Origin: Leptolyngbya sp. SIOISBB
Lineage (GTDB): Bacteria; Cyanobacteriota; Cyanobacteriia; Phormidesmidales; Phormidesmidaceae
Direction of reading: 5' to 3'
DNA: 64,000 bases
Assembly (NCBI GenBank): GCA_010671905.1
Contig: JAAHII010000001.1
Coordinates: 1 to 64,000, forward strand
This document shows positions 8,797-17,796 of this stretch, one piece after another. The translations under genes were made by a program, and so were the position numbers. How positions within the stretch are numbered: the stretch's first letter is position 1; each line of letters begins with the position of its first letter. The notes under the pieces are model-generated. The model was given only the letters and a program-made list of their open reading frames with translations. It was not told the origin of the DNA and searched no databases.

Positions 8797-8856
8797 AGTG
8801 CGGAATGCGCAGAATGCGGAATGCGGAGGTCGGAATGCAGAATTGAAATGCGGGCT
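8797..8856. repeat. Short imperfect tandem repeats, GCGGAATGC type
   Basis: Units related to GCGGAATGC or CAGAATGCGG follow one another several times. They abut the broken end of the ABC ATPase relic, so expansion or insertion of this sequence may mark where the gene was lost. Confidence 0.6.
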
Positions 8857-8971
8857 AGAAAGTGGTTTCGACCATCCAGGACGACCTGATCAAACTGCGG
8901 CCTGCTATACACATCCCAAAATGTTTTCGAGTATCACGAAGAGGTATCTAGATGATTTCGCTCCAACCTTG

Positions 8972-8998
8972 TTAGTGGCATTAGTGGCATTAGCGGCA
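8972..8998. repeat. Three tandem copies of a 9-bp unit (TTAGTGGCA)
   Basis: Three consecutive units, TTAGTGGCA, TTAGTGGCA and TTAGCGGCA, occur in the non-coding stretch 8795-9077. Nothing else of note is visible in that stretch. Confidence 0.7.
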
Positions 8999-9077
8999 TG
9001 GCAAAACTTAATTCAGATTAGAACCAGCCATATTGCGGGAAGAGCCAGTCAGATCTTCATTTCGGTACTCTGCACGC

Positions 9078-9578
9078 TTACTTCTGAACTTTGCTATAGC
9101 CCCGTGCCCAGCGCTGCTGTAGCAGCCAGATGCCGCCCACACTCGCAGCACTAGCCCACGCTAGGCGACCACTTTGTAGGTGCCCCGTCAACAAACAGAC
9201 ACCGCCAACAATCAAGAAAATGAAGCTACAACTGCCCGCGATCGCCAACATGGCACGAATTGCCTGAGTTGCCGCCAGCATTTGCGCCGCGAGATCATCC
9301 CCCGGAGGCATGGGCACAGCGGCCTTGAGGGCTGCTTGAAAAGACTCATACTTGGCCGGGTCGACCTGATAGTAGGTGCCTAACTCCAGATCTCGCAGGT
9401 CGCGCACAGAGTACAGACCAAACTGCTTGGCATGAGCGATCGCTTGTCGAATTTGTTGCTTGGTGGCCAGCGATCGAAACGCCTCAAAGATCGATTCTCG
9501 GTAAACACCCGTCTTCGCCATTTCTAAGATGCGCTGGCTCAGTTCAGTTTCAGAGAGGCGGGGAGCAAGTGGCGACAT
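9078..9578 (-). CDS. Small membrane protein with soluble N-terminal helical domain
   Basis: The 166-residue protein has a soluble N-terminal part of about 105 residues rich in helix (ETELSQRILEMAKTGVYR, then TKQQIRQAIAHAKQFGLYSV) with a possible helix-turn-helix-like spacing. Two membrane helices follow near the C-terminus (about 107-131 and 137-155), and a short basic tail. The composition, strand and adjacency to the coiled-coil/TPR gene fit a cyanobacterial protein of unknown function. I recognise no named family. Start at the ATG at 9578 gives a plain methionine-serine N-terminus without signal peptide. Confidence 0.65.
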   Translation of the reverse strand: MSPLAPRLSETELSQRILEMAKTGVYRESIFEAFRSLATKQQIRQAIAHAKQFGLYSVRDLRDLELGTYYQVDPAKYESFQAALKAAVPMPPGDDLAAQMLAATQAIRAMLAIAGSCSFIFLIVGGVCLLTGHLQSGRLAWASAASVGGIWLLQQRWARGYSKVQK

Positions 9579-9640
9579 CGAAATAGCGGGAAAACAGTAT
9601 TAACAGCAATCAACTTTCGTACATGTTTAGCGTTCATAAA

Positions 9641-9738
9641 CTAACCCTCATCCCCTCCCGTAGATGGGTGCCCGTAGGGCGGGGTGGGTGGCAAAAACTG
9701 ACGCGACGACCCACCCCATCGCCCCTCCCGTGGAGGGG
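9641..9738. repeat. G/C-rich intergenic repeat with hairpin
   Basis: CCCTCCCGT-type motifs face each other around a hairpin. GGGGTGGGT (9681-9689) pairs with ACCCACCCC (9709-9717). The arms resemble the repeat at 3781-3951. It lies downstream of the large minus-strand gene at 9857-12694 and could help end its transcript. Confidence 0.55.
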
Positions 9739-9856
9739 AATCAAAACTGGATGAAAGCATGAGGCTAAGCACATACCAACTTTCAATTGATTGCTATTTA
9801 GTATATGCGAACCATCCAGCGGTTACACAGCTTCGCACTCCTGAGGATATGGCCAA

Positions 9857-12694
9857 TTAAAGACCAACGAGTTCACGGAACCAATCGTCGTTGCGAAGGT
9901 CGGCGAAGGTGTCTTCCATCTGCGCGTCGGCTCGCAGATTAGGATCGAGCCGGACAGCAAGTTGTAGATTTTCCAAAGCGATGTCGTATTCGCGCTGCAG
10001 CGTATAGCACAGTGCCTTGTGGTAGAGCGCTTTAGAGTAATCGGGGTCAATTTCGAGGGCGCGGTCAAAGCTGGTGAACGCTTCATCATCTCGGCCTAGT
10101 TTCATCAGGGCCAGCCCTTGGTTATCCCACGCTTTGGGCACCTTGGGATTGAACCGTGTAGCCTTATCAAAGGACGCCAGAGCTTCTTCAAAGCGTTCCA
10201 ACTCTAAGGCAGCGAGACCGCGATTGAGCCAGGCGACGGCGTCGTTGGCCTGGATTTCCGTCGCTTTTTCAAAAGATTGGAAGGCTTCACCGTGTTGCTG
10301 CAAGACGCCGAAAGAGACGCCGCGATTGACCCAGGCTTCTTGATAGTCGGGCTTGATGGTGAGCGCCTTGTCGAAGGCCGCGATCGCTTCTTCGCGCCGC
10401 CGCAACCGTCCTAACACCATGCCGCGATTGACCCAGGCTTTGGCATCTTCAGGATTCAGCATTAACACCTTATCAAAGGCTTCGAGAGCGTCTTCGTAGC
10501 GTTTGAGATCTTTCAGCGCTTGACCTCGTTGGAACTGGGCCGCCACTTGGTCAGGAGTGATTTCTAGAACTTGATCAAAAGCGGCGATCGCCTCCTCTAA
10601 CCGTTCTAATCCTACGAGTGACAGCGCTTTGTTGAGCCAAACTTCGACGTTTTCAGGCTGAATTTCGAGCGCCTCAGTATATTGCTCTAGGGCGGCGGCG
10701 TAATTTTCCTCCGCGAGGTACTGGTTGGCAGCTTCAATCCGTTCCTCAGCGGAGAGAAAGAGGTTGGGGCGATTTTCTCGCAGGCGCCCCAAGAGGCCAG
10801 AGACTTTTTCCAGCTGCTGCTGGGTTGTTGCCATAAAGGTATTAGCCACATACTCGGGAGCCACTTCACCCAACCGGCGCATGATGGATTCTTTTTCCCC
10901 TTGAGCTTCTGCTTGTAGGGTAATCAGCCGCTCTTGCACTGTACGTTTCACGTCTTCTAAATCAGCGATGACGTCGGTACGGCCAGCGGCAATGTCCTTT
11001 TGCAACTCGGCGAGTTGATCGGCAAAGTCGGTTTCAATTTCGGTCAGGCGCTGACGAGCCTGTTCCTGGCGTGCAGCGGATTCAGTTTCTAAGGTGCCGA
11101 CATGCTCAGTCAGCCGCTCGTCAAAACCGTCCAGTTTTTCGAGCATGCGATCGCGCCGGTTAAACACGACGTCACGCACTTCATTCATTTGCCGCCCGAC
11201 CTCATCTTCCATGCGGGCCAAGCTTTCTAAGGTGATGGTGGCACGATCGCGGCTGTCGCCCTGCAATTGTTGGATCGTTGCCGACAGTTCGGTCGCGCTT
11301 TGTTGAACAGCTTCCCAAGTAACGGTTTTATTGTCATCCAGATCAGCCATCAGGTCACTGAGTTGACGCCGAAAGTCATCGGCGCTGCCCGTCAGCTGGT
11401 TCAACGTATCGGCTTTCTGGTCATCCACCTCATCCTGCAATACCGTGAAGCGGTTCATGAAGTCATCAGCAGACTGTTGCAGATCCGCCAAGATTTGAGC
11501 TTTACCCTCATCAATCTCGCCTTGGTAACCACTAAATTGGGACAAAAAATCGTCCAAAGAGCGACGCAAATCGGCCAGAATGCCCGCTCGTTGCGCCAGC
11601 ACCTCATCTTTGATCTGGCGAAATTGTTCTTCAAAGTCTTTGATCGATCGCTCCATGGTTTGCAGTGCCAAGTCACGATGCCCCAAGGTGCTGGCCTGCA
11701 TTTCATCCAGTTGTCGATCGACCGACTGCTGGCGATCGCTCATGGCATCCATGACGCGCTGCTGATATTGCTCTAATTGCGATTCCAGGTTGTCTCGCAG
11801 CGTTTCAAAGTAGGGGGCAAAGTCTTCCTGTAGTTTGGCCAAATCAGCCAGGGTGCGATCGCGAGTTCCTTCTACCGCCGTGGTCAGGTCTTGCATCTGC
11901 GTCGCAAAGTCGGTGGCCGACGTCGCCATATTCGACAGGGTTTCCCCCTTGGTCGTTTCCACCTGCTCGGTCATCGCCGTCAACTGTTGCTGAAAGTCCT
12001 GAGCCGTCGCCTGCACAGAAGCCAACACCTCAGCTGTCTGAGCGGCAGCATCGGTATCCACCGTCTCGGCCCGCTCTTGCATCCGCTGTTTGATCAGGGC
12101 TGCTTGGTCTTCGACATTGGCTTCTAAATCAGCCAAGGTTTTGGAGAGGGTCGAAACCTGCTTTTCCCAATCTTCTAAAGTATGGGCCTTAGAGTCGTTG
12201 ATTTCCGCCAGGGCCTGATTGAGCACGCGGCGCTTTTCGGTGAGTAGGTCTTTGAAGCCTTCTGCTTCTTGCTCAATATCACCGCTAATGTCTTCAGCAT
12301 CTTTCAGGACGTTGCTGAGTTCGCGAGTGGCCGTGCGAATCTTATGCTCCAAATCAGACATTTGATTCAACTGGGTGCGGACTGCTGTGGCGACTTCTTG
12401 CACCACCGAACGCCTTAAAAACCACAGCATGACGACCCCTAACACCAGCAATAGCGCTAATGCCGTCAGCAAAATGGCGACTAATGTTGTCGCCCGAGTA
12501 AAGGCCAGATTGGCCTCTTGCTGCAGTCGCTCGAGTTCTGCTTGTTCGTCGGCGGTGAGCGTCTGAGCGATCGTGGGCGCAGGCTCCAACGGGAGGGCAT
12601 GGGCTGAGGTGATACCACTACCCAGTAGGCACAGCGCTACCAACACGCTGTCACGAAATAACTCAGTTAAAAAAGAAGAAAAACGATGCCGCAT
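9857..12694 (-). CDS. Membrane-anchored coiled-coil and TPR protein
   Basis: I choose the ATG at 12694 because it gives a signal-like N-terminus (RHRFSSFLTELFRDSVLVAL...). The frame is open to 12781. Of 945 residues, about 45-75 are a Glu/Gln-rich stretch and about 67-95 a strong membrane helix (LVAILLTALALLLVLGVVML). About 500 residues of uninterrupted heptad-like helix follow, with a roughly 33-residue internal period (SADDFMNRFTVLQDEVDDQKADTL and kin). The C-terminal 280 residues are about eight TPR units (NVEVWLNKALSLVGLERLEEA; AWVNRGMVLGRLRRREEAIA). The topology suggests a single anchor with a long rod ending in a protein-binding TPR head. A scaffold or envelope-spanning tether is plausible; no enzymatic motif is seen. 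Confidence 0.8.
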   Translation of the reverse strand: MRHRFSSFLTELFRDSVLVALCLLGSGITSAHALPLEPAPTIAQTLTADEQAELERLQQEANLAFTRATTLVAILLTALALLLVLGVVMLWFLRRSVVQEVATAVRTQLNQMSDLEHKIRTATRELSNVLKDAEDISGDIEQEAEGFKDLLTEKRRVLNQALAEINDSKAHTLEDWEKQVSTLSKTLADLEANVEDQAALIKQRMQERAETVDTDAAAQTAEVLASVQATAQDFQQQLTAMTEQVETTKGETLSNMATSATDFATQMQDLTTAVEGTRDRTLADLAKLQEDFAPYFETLRDNLESQLEQYQQRVMDAMSDRQQSVDRQLDEMQASTLGHRDLALQTMERSIKDFEEQFRQIKDEVLAQRAGILADLRRSLDDFLSQFSGYQGEIDEGKAQILADLQQSADDFMNRFTVLQDEVDDQKADTLNQLTGSADDFRRQLSDLMADLDDNKTVTWEAVQQSATELSATIQQLQGDSRDRATITLESLARMEDEVGRQMNEVRDVVFNRRDRMLEKLDGFDERLTEHVGTLETESAARQEQARQRLTEIETDFADQLAELQKDIAAGRTDVIADLEDVKRTVQERLITLQAEAQGEKESIMRRLGEVAPEYVANTFMATTQQQLEKVSGLLGRLRENRPNLFLSAEERIEAANQYLAEENYAAALEQYTEALEIQPENVEVWLNKALSLVGLERLEEAIAAFDQVLEITPDQVAAQFQRGQALKDLKRYEDALEAFDKVLMLNPEDAKAWVNRGMVLGRLRRREEAIAAFDKALTIKPDYQEAWVNRGVSFGVLQQHGEAFQSFEKATEIQANDAVAWLNRGLAALELERFEEALASFDKATRFNPKVPKAWDNQGLALMKLGRDDEAFTSFDRALEIDPDYSKALYHKALCYTLQREYDIALENLQLAVRLDPNLRADAQMEDTFADLRNDDWFRELVGL

Positions 12695-13026
12695 CGGTCT
12701 CGCGATCACACTGCAGGAAAAGGCTGAATCAGCACTTCGTCTAAGGATACTCAAAGTACCGCTCAACGATACGCCTAGCATACCGTGAAGCCCTGACGGG
12801 TAGAGTTTTCCCCGATGGTTTCGCCGCTCAGGTTAGAGGCCATCGCCCATCTTGGTTGAACGCGGCTTTGCTGTGTGGTTGTATCCCTTATTAGAGGGGC
12901 CTTTTGCCTAAATGCTGACGCCTGAATGCCGCCTGCTGCTGCCAGGTCTTCTAGCCACCAAACCAAGGAACGATACGTTTGCCAACCCAGGCTGAGACAC
13001 GTACATGCACCCTGCTGTTCATCACG
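12695..13026. other. Non-coding interval, nothing recognised
   Basis: This 332-base gap separates hetZ from the coiled-coil/TPR gene, both on the minus strand. It must carry the promoter of the TPR gene. I see no terminator with a T-run and no convincing small gene; the open frame at 12775-12966 has no protein-like features. Confidence 0.5.
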
Positions 13027-14340
13027 CTAGGCGTTGCGCTGGTTACGATATTTCCAGGCTAAATTGAGAATTTGCCCCCAGGTCCGATTAACGCGCTTCG
13101 GTGTGCACTGCAGGAGTTCTGAGAGTTCGCCAGCATCCATCTCTTGTTGGCCTGCCCGCACTTGGGTACGCCGCAGTTGCAAGAGCTGCTGTTGTAGGGT
13201 ATTCAGCGTGGCCACAAAGCCGTCCCACTCGTCGGACGAGAGTCCCAGATTATGCTCTAGGTCGATCCCTAACCACTGATGCACCATTTGCCAGTTGTGG
13301 ACTTGGGCAAATTTTTCGACATGATACTTAAAGCGCTGCTGCAAATAATCGCGTTGGCGAGCCGTCAAGTCGAGAATTTCGTCGATTTCGCCAGCAGGCA
13401 AATCTTGCAGACGCAGTACGAAATAGTCGATGCAGTCGTGCTGGTCCTGCGCTTCCAGATATTCAATCAGTTCTTGAATGATGCGATCTCGCAGTACTTG
13501 ATCCGCCGGGTCATCCGCCTCGGTGACCATTTGCTCGCGCACCTGCTGCAGCGCTGGGGAGCGACTTTGGCCTTCCATCTCGTCGGAGCGGGCCGATTCC
13601 ATTGCTCGCTCGATATCTACCGAGGTTTCATCCGGCTGTCGCCGGGCAAAGGTCTGAGCCCGCAGCACAATAATCTGCTGATTCACAGCACCGGGAATGG
13701 TGATGCGTCGTTTGGCGTACTGTTCACAAAAGGTCATGTATTCCGACAGTTGCAGCCGCGTCTTAGGAGAGTAATCCGCATCCACGTCATTTTCCCGGCG
13801 AAAAGCCTTAATGGCTTCGATATAAAATCCTTGCAAAAAGTCTTCGAGTAGGGTGTAACGGCCCTCAAACCCAAGTTGGGCCTTGCGTGGCGCGATATAG
13901 CGATAGGCGATCGCGCTTAAGGTGCTGTGCAGCTCTACCCGCCCCCGCTGGGAACCGGCGTTGAAATATTTGACGCATTTCGCGATGCGATGCCGGGCCA
14001 GCGATCGCTGCCAGTGAATGACTTCACCAGAGGATTGAATGCGCCGACTCATGCGACAAATGCGATCGACTTCGCAAGCAATGCGCGTTGCGACTTGTTT
14101 TAAGCTACTCACCCGTTCGGGCAATTCGCCCTTAAATTCGGTCATAATCCAATCGACGAAGGCTGGATTGGGTTGCGGCTGAGCGACGGGTTCAGGTGTG
14201 GTCGGGGCCGATGGGGCCGCCGAGACGTTGACGTCTGCATGTCCCACCGCCAAGTTGCTGGTCGCCCGGTTATCGGCAGGCGGCTGGGATTGTTGAGCGC
14301 ATAGGGGCGCATTAGAAATAGAAGATATTGAGCGAATCAT
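13027..14340 (-). CDS. hetZ: HetZ, heterocyst-differentiation regulator family
   Basis: The central 300 residues match HetZ as I know it: ARHRIAKCVKYFNAGSQRGR, VELHSTLSAIAYRYIAP, LLEDFLQGFYIEAIKAFRRE, then the basic helix KRRITIPGAVNQQIIVLRAQ and ETSVDIE. In heterocyst-forming species HetZ acts early with HetR and binds DNA. The gene is also kept in filamentous species that do not differentiate. At 437 residues it is slightly longer than the roughly 400 usual, because of a Pro/Ala/Gln-rich N-terminal tail. The patU genes that usually follow hetZ in heterocyst formers are absent here. A role in filament or cell-division patterning is inference. Confidence 0.85.
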   Translation of the reverse strand: MIRSISSISNAPLCAQQSQPPADNRATSNLAVGHADVNVSAAPSAPTTPEPVAQPQPNPAFVDWIMTEFKGELPERVSSLKQVATRIACEVDRICRMSRRIQSSGEVIHWQRSLARHRIAKCVKYFNAGSQRGRVELHSTLSAIAYRYIAPRKAQLGFEGRYTLLEDFLQGFYIEAIKAFRRENDVDADYSPKTRLQLSEYMTFCEQYAKRRITIPGAVNQQIIVLRAQTFARRQPDETSVDIERAMESARSDEMEGQSRSPALQQVREQMVTEADDPADQVLRDRIIQELIEYLEAQDQHDCIDYFVLRLQDLPAGEIDEILDLTARQRDYLQQRFKYHVEKFAQVHNWQMVHQWLGIDLEHNLGLSSDEWDGFVATLNTLQQQLLQLRRTQVRAGQQEMDAGELSELLQCTPKRVNRTWGQILNLAWKYRNQRNA

Positions 14341-14940
14341 AGTAGTTGGTAGTGCACAGGACAGAGGTGAGCGATCGCCTTAAGCAGAACAATCATCAAC
14401 CCTTGAGAAGTAACCCTACTTTATCCAGAGTGCCCAAATTGGGGGCATAGTGTTGTGGCACTCTTTGAGGCTGTGCCAGTTGAGTGGACATTCCTGATTA
14501 GCCCACCCACTACGGTCAAAAGCAGCAGCAATGCCCATAACCTTTGCTGTCCAGGGAATGTAAGGAAATTTACGTCAATTTGACTGCGAGGTCTTCCCCC
14601 GTAACAGGAACTAATTCCCTATAGACAGTCGAAACAGTGGTCAGGCGATTCCGGAATTATGAATGCTGTTATTGAATAGTTTTTTTCGCTGTATCGAGCT
14701 GGCGCCTGAGGGCCTAGCCGCAAACTGGCCAACCGGACATCTCGTTTATTCAGCCGATCGGGTTATGGGCCATTTTTTAGCTCTCTAGACTTAATACGTT
14801 TCTAAGTCTCTTCTTAATGGGCTGTTAGTCAGCACTTGGCAGGCATTCAGAAGTGGCTTTCACCATAGAAATCAACAAGGCCTACACCTGACTGAAAAAG
14901 ATCAATGGTTAGCGCCTTATGTCGAATTGAGGTTTCTATA
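14341..14940. other. Long divergent promoter region of hetZ and EF-hand gene
   Basis: About 600 bases separate divergently read hetZ and the EF-hand gene. No gene or stable RNA is apparent. The unusual length suggests complex control of hetZ, a developmental regulator. No specific operator could be assigned by eye. Confidence 0.5.
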
Positions 14941-15114
14941 ATGAAACGCTTTTTACTATCTACCCTGATCACTCTAGTCTCATTCGGTACGCTGGCAGTC
15001 GCGGCCCAGGCCGAACAAGTTCATCGAGGCAATTTGGCGGCTGATCGCAATGGGGATGGTCGAGTGACCCTCCATGAGTTGAAAACCTATAACCGCGATC
15101 AAAGACAGGCCTGA
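14941..15114 (+). CDS. Small secreted single EF-hand protein
   Basis: The start at 14941 gives 57 residues: a signal peptide (MKRFLLSTLITLVSFGTLAV, cleavage near AQA-E), then a mature peptide of about 34 residues. The mature part holds one complete EF-hand calcium loop, DRNGDGRVTLHE. All ligand positions are present (D1, N3, D5, G6, V8, E12). A longer frame opens at 14905 but would bury the signal sequence. Single EF-hand peptides may bind calcium as dimers or cap another protein. It stands alone on the plus strand between hetZ and cobJ. The role is unknown. Confidence 0.65.
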   Translation: MKRFLLSTLITLVSFGTLAVAAQAEQVHRGNLAADRNGDGRVTLHELKTYNRDQRQA

Positions 15115-15297
15115 TTTCATCGCTGGTCCATGACTGCGGCAAAACTGGCAGATTGCTGACCCAATGATGTTGACATTGACGCTCAGCAATCTGTCAATAT
15201 CCCTTTCGGCTTGGTGGGCCAGCATCAGCAACTCTGACGAAGACAGCTGGATATCGGCCTTTCACAAGATATTGGAGATTCGGCTATCGCAGCTCTA

Positions 15298-15414
15298 GGG
15301 TGCGTCACCAATTAATCTGAGAAGCCTTTTGGGGCAAGCGCCCGCCTCCACTCACCAGGCTAGGGGCTATAGCCCTTTCACAATCAGGATTTGACCTCTA
15401 AATGATGGCAGCCC
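15298..15414. mobile_element. MITE-like element with TA-flanked inverted ends
   Basis: The element begins GGGTGCGTCACCAATTA and ends with TAAATGATGGCAGCCC, imperfect inverted repeats. It is flanked on both sides by TA (15296-15297 and 15415-15416), the target duplication expected for IS630/Tc1-type movement. A perfect internal palindrome GGGCTATAGCCC lies at 15364-15375. It starts 19 bases after the cobJ stop codon and may form its terminator. Related copies are at 18255-18380 and 62405-62457. The rest of 15115-15433 shows no gene. Confidence 0.65.
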
Positions 15415-15433
15415 TAGAACATCACCCAGAAAT

Positions 15434-17365
15434 TCATACGCGATAACCTCGGGGCGTAATCAATTTGCCAGCGTAGAGCTGAGTACTGCGATTGCCGATA
15501 ATCACCGTCGTCAGCATATCGATGGGCTGATCCAATAGATCCGCTAGGGTCGTGAGCAAGATGGCTTCAGTGGGTCGATAGGCCGATCGCACGATCGCGA
15601 CCGGCGTCTCTGGGTCTCGATGCTGGGCCAAAATCTGCTGGGCGATCGCAATCTGCTCCGTGCGTTTTTGCGATTTAGGATTGTAGAGGGCAATCACAAA
15701 GTCAGCTGCCGCCGCCGCTTGTAGACGTTTTTCGATAACTGGCCAGGGGGTCAGCAGGTCACTGAGACTGATGGCGCAAAAATCGTGCATGAGCGGAGCC
15801 CCCACCCGAGCCGCTGCTGCCTGCAACGCCGAGATCCCCGGATAACTGGTCACCGTCGGCGTTTCGCCATCCCACCCCTGGACCTGCAGGGTTTCGAGCA
15901 CCAGACCCGCCATCGCATAAATGCCACAGTCCCCAGAAGAAATGACGGCAACATTCAGTCCCCATCGCGCTAGAGCGATCGCCCGCTCTGCCCGCTGCTG
16001 TTCTTGAGTAATGGGCCAGCTTTCGACAATTTGGCCAGGTCGCAATAATGGGCGAATCAACTCAACGTATAGGCCATAACCGATGATGGCATCGGCTCGG
16101 GACAGGGCGGCTTTCGCGGCGGGTGTAATCTGGTCGAGACTCCCCGGGCCAGTGCCCACTAAGCTCAAATGCCCCAGGCGTCCGGTATATTCCACAGGGG
16201 CGGCGGCGATCGCTACGGTGACCGCTCCCGGGGCCTCCGGGCCACGCACCACTTGCTTAGTGACCTGCAGACAAGTGTCCGTCATCTCAACTGGGGAGTC
16301 GTCCCCGGCAGCGGATCGTGTCGTCCCCGGCAGCGCAGCGAGGATCGCCGCCGCTTCAGCGACGCTGGGAGTTCCCACGGCCTGCTCAACCACCGACGAG
16401 GGATGCGGCACGGGGACCTGTTGCAGCTCAGCAGCCGTGAAGCAACGCAGAGGCCAAGCGTGTGCCTGACAAAGTTGTACTAATCCTGTTTCATCTGCTT
16501 TGAGATCAATGGTGGCGATCCCAGCAACGGCGGCGAAGGCCCAGTGGCGAGATCGCAACGCGTCCGCGATCGCCCGTTCCATCAAGGCTTGTGAGGTCCC
16601 CCGTTCACACCCCATACCAATCCAGAGCACGCGGGGGTGCCACTGCACCTTAGGCATGCCCGCATCGGAGTTAAAACGTCGTTGCACCGGACTAATCCAT
16701 ACGCGCGCTTGAGGCGATCCGACCGCCTGAGCTTGTGGTGCCGTTGCTTCGGACCAGCCAAACTGAAAGGGATGCGACGCGGGCAAATGTTGCTGCCATA
16801 AATCTGACCCGGCTTCTTGAATGACCTGGACCGGTTCTCCTCGGGCGATCGCGCTAGCGACGCCGGTCCAATTACCGGTACCTCGCTGCCAGCCAAACGG
16901 TTCACCCAAAATATCGATCCCCGATAGCTGCCGGTGATCAGCCGCACCGGTAACGACTGGGGTCGCTTCTAGAAGCTGACTAATTTGGTGAGTTAGGCGA
17001 TCGCCGCCCCCTCGATGCCCACCACAGAGACTGATGACAAATCGCCCTGATTCATCGATCACCATCACAGCAGGATCCATCGTTTTATCTTGCAGCAGCG
17101 GCGCGATTAAACGGACGACAGCCCCGGTAGCCAAAGCAAAGATCAATCCCGCTTGCGAAGTCCACAACTGCTCGACAATCGCTTTCAGTGACCCGTGGTA
17201 GGTTTCAACGGTGAGATTGGTGGGCCGGTCGATTGCGGTCGCCACCTTGTCTGGTAACCAGAGAGGGGCTGATAGGGCTTGACAAACCGGGATGAGCAAT
17301 CTCGCTCCGGCAGGTGTAGTGGCAATCGCGACAAACAAAATCAACTGTCCTGATCTAACGGGCAA
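15434..17365 (-). CDS. cobJ: Cobalt-precorrin-5A hydrolase / precorrin-3B C17-methyltransferase fusion
   Basis: This 643-residue protein joins two steps of cobalamin corrin synthesis. Residues about 1-330 are CbiG-like: ALATGAVVRLIAPLLQDK and SLCGGHRGGGDRL in the N-terminal half, WIGMGCERGTS in the C-terminal CbiG domain. CbiG opens the lactone ring of cobalt-precorrin-5A. After an Ala/Pro-rich linker, about 400-643 are CobJ/CbiH, the SAM-dependent ring-contracting C17 methyltransferase: LSLVGTGPGSLDQIT, IIGYGLYVELI, VAVISSGDCGIYAMAG and TVIIGNRST. This fusion is usual in cyanobacteria. The gene stands alone here, with a hairpin-rich MITE just after the stop. No cobalamin riboswitch was recognised upstream. 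Confidence 0.92.
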   Translation of the reverse strand: MPVRSGQLILFVAIATTPAGARLLIPVCQALSAPLWLPDKVATAIDRPTNLTVETYHGSLKAIVEQLWTSQAGLIFALATGAVVRLIAPLLQDKTMDPAVMVIDESGRFVISLCGGHRGGGDRLTHQISQLLEATPVVTGAADHRQLSGIDILGEPFGWQRGTGNWTGVASAIARGEPVQVIQEAGSDLWQQHLPASHPFQFGWSEATAPQAQAVGSPQARVWISPVQRRFNSDAGMPKVQWHPRVLWIGMGCERGTSQALMERAIADALRSRHWAFAAVAGIATIDLKADETGLVQLCQAHAWPLRCFTAAELQQVPVPHPSSVVEQAVGTPSVAEAAAILAALPGTTRSAAGDDSPVEMTDTCLQVTKQVVRGPEAPGAVTVAIAAAPVEYTGRLGHLSLVGTGPGSLDQITPAAKAALSRADAIIGYGLYVELIRPLLRPGQIVESWPITQEQQRAERAIALARWGLNVAVISSGDCGIYAMAGLVLETLQVQGWDGETPTVTSYPGISALQAAAARVGAPLMHDFCAISLSDLLTPWPVIEKRLQAAAAADFVIALYNPKSQKRTEQIAIAQQILAQHRDPETPVAIVRSAYRPTEAILLTTLADLLDQPIDMLTTVIIGNRSTQLYAGKLITPRGYRV

Positions 17366-17796
17366 TGAGCATCATAAGCCAAACCACCGCTGTCTCCGCA
17401 TCTCCAAAGTTCTACCGCCGCCATCCTGCCAAACACGTTGACTGCCCTCCCGTGGAATGCACGGTTAAGCATTCGCCAAACTTGACACCTCGCAACCCTC
17501 AGGAAATTCACTGGGCTTTTCTTGGTGGCGGAATAAAAATTCACTTTAAGTGGGAATCCCCAAGTCAAAGTCGCCTAAACTTAATAATGTGTAACTTAAT
17601 AACGCGTTCCGTAATGTACTTGGTTCGATTGAGTCAACAGTTTGTCCAGGCTAGACGTCTGATTATTAGGCTGGTTTTGCAACTCTTTCAGAATGTCTGT
17701 CCGTTAGTTCACGTCCGCTACGCTGCGGCGCCAACCGTTCACTCCTGGCGCTGCTATCCGAAAGCGAGTCTCAATTAGCCGAGTTCAGAGAAAATC
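17366..17796. other. Divergent intergenic region, nothing recognised
   Basis: It separates cobJ (minus) from the small membrane protein gene (plus) and must hold both promoters. I see no riboswitch consensus, no terminator and no convincing gene in these 431 bases. Confidence 0.5.

Noticed and set aside
10074-12566. Several plus-strand open frames within the TPR/coiled-coil gene
   Set aside because: All are antisense shadows of a strongly supported coding frame.
17366-17796. Cobalamin riboswitch in front of cobJ
   Set aside because: No B12-box or flanking helices were recognised in the region upstream on the minus strand.
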